From Clostridia bacterium (GTDB taxonomy: Bacteria; Bacillota; Clostridia; Oscillospirales; CAG-272), in assembly GCA_024404655.1 (NCBI GenBank), contig JAKSPR010000133.1, positions 1 through 7,540 of the forward strand: a stretch of DNA of 7,540 bases, in the 5' to 3' direction. Below are positions 6,241 to 7,540 of this stretch, piece by piece; the first letter of the stretch is position 1; each line of letters starts with the position of its first letter. A program made the translations under genes and the position numbers. Below the pieces are notes generated by a model, which was not told the DNA's origin, did no database searches, and saw nothing but the letters and a program-made list of their open reading frames with translations.

Positions 6241-7140
6241 TCAATCCTCAAAATCATCCAGTGTAAAGTCACCTTCCGCAATCGCTGTACCGATGTATTC
6301 ATCCGATTTTTTCCGGCCGTTATACCAGATCTGCCATGTATTCTTTTCTGCATCATAGTATGCAGATGGTTTGTAGCAGGAATCCTCATCCCACATCCCC
6401 TTATCCGGTGTCACCAGGGGATTCGCCTTGCAGCGCTTCCAGCCTGTGATCCCGTTTTTGGAAGCTGCGGCACAGATACAGGCGGTATTGATATCGCGGT
6501 AGCCAATATAGAACATGAGATAACCAAGTGTCGGGTGTTTCAGAACCTGACAGCCGCCGATGCGGTCCTGTTCGTATTCTTTACCGGGATTCTTCACAAC
6601 GATGGGGTTGATTTTGGATTTTCTCCATGTGATACCGTCGTCGCTTTCTGCGTAAGCGATCACATTAGGCTCATAAGTCTCCCCGGCGGCGTACCACATA
6701 CGATAGATCCCGTTTTCGTAAAGGACACAGGGATTCATGACGGACATGCCCTCCCAGTGCCGCTCGGGAATGAGAACGGGTTCACTTCCGATACGGGTAA
6801 AGTGTTCTCCGTCGCTGCTTTCCGCAAGTCCGATAAAGCTATAGCCTCTTGCCTGTCCGGTATACCACATCCGATAGGTATCACCGATTTTCAGCACACC
6901 ATTGCGGTTGATATTATCTTCCCAGCCACTTTCCGGATCATGGGACAGGGTGATCTGCATTTCCCCAAAATGGATTCCATCAATGGAATACGTGACAGCC
7001 AGTGCTTTCTTCGGCCGCCAGGAAAGATCCATGCGGTACGGCCCGTCAGCTCTTTCTTTTGTGACATAAACATCAAACAGAGTTCCCGTAGCGGGGCCGC
7101 CGTAAATAGGGTTTTCAGGGGATTTTTTGAAGTGAATCAT
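6241..7140 (-). CDS. Five-bladed beta-propeller glycosidase (GH43-like)
   Basis: A 299-residue protein with the repeating blade pattern of GH43/GH32/GH130-type propellers. Successive inner strands read YRMDLSWRPKKA (35-46), YRMWYTGQARG (89-99), YRMWYAAGE (146-154), YLMFYIGYRD (207-216) and a final WQIWYNGR, alternating with A-x-S-x-DG-x-x-(F/W) strands (54-58, 107-114, 165-172). Conserved acidic positions that may form the active site are D23 in LFDVYV, E74-D75 in GWEDNINR, E157, D192 and D251 in MWDEDSCYKP; I cannot assign acid and base roles. No signal peptide is seen. AGAAGGGAA lies upstream of the ATG with a rather long spacer (12 nt after GGG). The gene sits 22 bp after the GH95-like gene and 38 bp before the MGH1-like gene, so the three form one operon. 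Proteins of this group are usually annotated only as GH43-like; a phosphorylase (GH130-like) activity cannot be excluded. Confidence 0.83.
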   Translation of the reverse strand: MIHFKKSPENPIYGGPATGTLFDVYVTKERADGPYRMDLSWRPKKALAVTYSIDGIHFGEMQITLSHDPESGWEDNINRNGVLKIGDTYRMWYTGQARGYSFIGLAESSDGEHFTRIGSEPVLIPERHWEGMSVMNPCVLYENGIYRMWYAAGETYEPNVIAYAESDDGITWRKSKINPIVVKNPGKEYEQDRIGGCQVLKHPTLGYLMFYIGYRDINTACICAAASKNGITGWKRCKANPLVTPDKGMWDEDSCYKPSAYYDAEKNTWQIWYNGRKKSDEYIGTAIAEGDFTLDDFED

Positions 7141-7162
7141 ATCTGCATACTTCCCTTCTAAC

Positions 7163-7540
7163 TTAAATACGTGTCAATTTAAGAATATACTTTTCCCCAC
7201 ACTTAACTGTCTTTGGGTCATCCACGATTCTGAATCTTTCACCAGAAAGGATTTCCATATCCCGAAAGCCGCCTTCAATAACGACCTCTGCCTCGTTTTC
7301 GTTCCATAAAATAGAAACATGCCAGCCGCCTACTGTAAGAAGACCTGAAATTCTACCACACTTCCATTCATCAGGAAGCGCAGGAAGCAGAGTAATTCTG
7401 CCGTCCGCAGAACAGAGAAGCATTTCATTGACTGCCGCGGTAAAGCCAATATCAGCATCAATCTGGAACGGAGCAAGCCGCATATCATCACACAAAACGG
7501 AGCTCATTCGTCTCCAGTCATTGTGTAATGTGAAGAGATT
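7163..7540 (-). CDS. GH95-like glycosidase (alpha-L-fucosidase family), C-terminal part
   Basis: The frame runs without a stop from the right edge to the TAA at 7163-7165, giving 125 C-terminal residues; the rest lies outside the window, so the internal ATG at 7507 is not the start. The fragment carries the GH95 end-of-barrel signature LAPFQIDADIGFTAAVNEML (visible residues 22-41), then ADGRITLLPALPDEW. The C-terminal beta-sandwich follows (VGGWHVSILWNENEAEVVIEGG). GH95 enzymes are mainly 1,2-alpha-L-fucosidases, and some are alpha-L-galactosidases. The usual motif is FQIDGNFG; here it reads FQIDADIG, retaining the Asp (D28 of the fragment), which I believe is the catalytic-region aspartate. 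It would be the first visible gene of the minus-strand operon and points to fucosylated or L-galactosylated substrates. Confidence 0.8.
   Translation of the reverse strand, partial: NLFTLHNDWRRMSSVLCDDMRLAPFQIDADIGFTAAVNEMLLCSADGRITLLPALPDEWKCGRISGLLTVGGWHVSILWNENEAEVVIEGGFRDMEILSGERFRIVDDPKTVKCGEKYILKLTRI

Noticed and set aside
6200..6244. TTG start at 6244 for the MGH1-like gene, overlapping the upstream TGA as TTGA
   Set aside because: The purine stretch abuts the TTG with no spacer, whereas the ATG at 6202 has AAAGGA at a 9-nt spacing.
6226..7161. 311-codon plus-strand open frame opposite the propeller glycosidase
   Set aside because: The minus-strand frame shows regular propeller repeats and operon spacing; the plus frame matches nothing I recognise.

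Overview
The window looks like a carbohydrate-utilisation region from a Firmicutes (Bacillota) genome, most likely a gut-type clostridial lineage. This is inferred from the family 1-type solute-binding protein of an ABC sugar importer, the purine-rich Shine-Dalgarno sequences, a near-consensus sigma-A promoter (TTGACG-16-TATAAT), a LacI-type HTH, and glycoside hydrolases that have no signal peptide and so appear cytoplasmic. The genus cannot be named from the sequence alone.

Layout. (1) Positions 1-2987, plus strand: the 3' part of an extracellular sugar-binding lipoprotein gene, overlapping by one base (TAATG) a GH63/MGH1-like (alpha/alpha)6-barrel glycosidase gene. A strong hairpin terminator follows at about 3069-3130. 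(2) Positions 3235-4580, plus strand: a self-contained, visibly more GC-rich unit. It has a 17-bp perfect palindrome (candidate operator), a sigma-A promoter, an SGNH/GDSL esterase gene with an unusual catalytic triad, and an apparently truncated LacI-family regulator with only the DNA-binding head. A hairpin at 4657-4693, placed to serve both converging transcripts, closes it. (3) Positions 4697-7540, minus strand, read right to left: the 3' end of a GH95-type (alpha-L-fucosidase family) gene, a five-bladed beta-propeller glycosidase (GH43-like), and a second (alpha/alpha)6-barrel glycosidase of the MGH1-like type. The gaps are 22 and 38 bp, consistent with one operon entering from beyond the right edge.

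How the genes may work together (inference): the binding protein delivers oligosaccharides to an ABC importer whose permeases would lie upstream of the left edge. The cytoplasmic glycosidases (GH63-like, GH95-like, GH43-like, MGH1-like) trim the sugars, with the GH95-like enzyme pointing to fucosylated or L-galactosylated glycans. The SGNH esterase may remove acyl groups. The two flanking cassettes converge on the esterase/regulator module, so this is a Gram-positive polysaccharide/oligosaccharide utilisation locus. I see no tRNA, rRNA, CRISPR array, insertion sequence or phage feature. No clearly unprecedented system is evident. The most notable points are the missing SGNH aspartate, the headless LacI fragment with its nearby palindrome, and two glycosidases of unassigned specificity.
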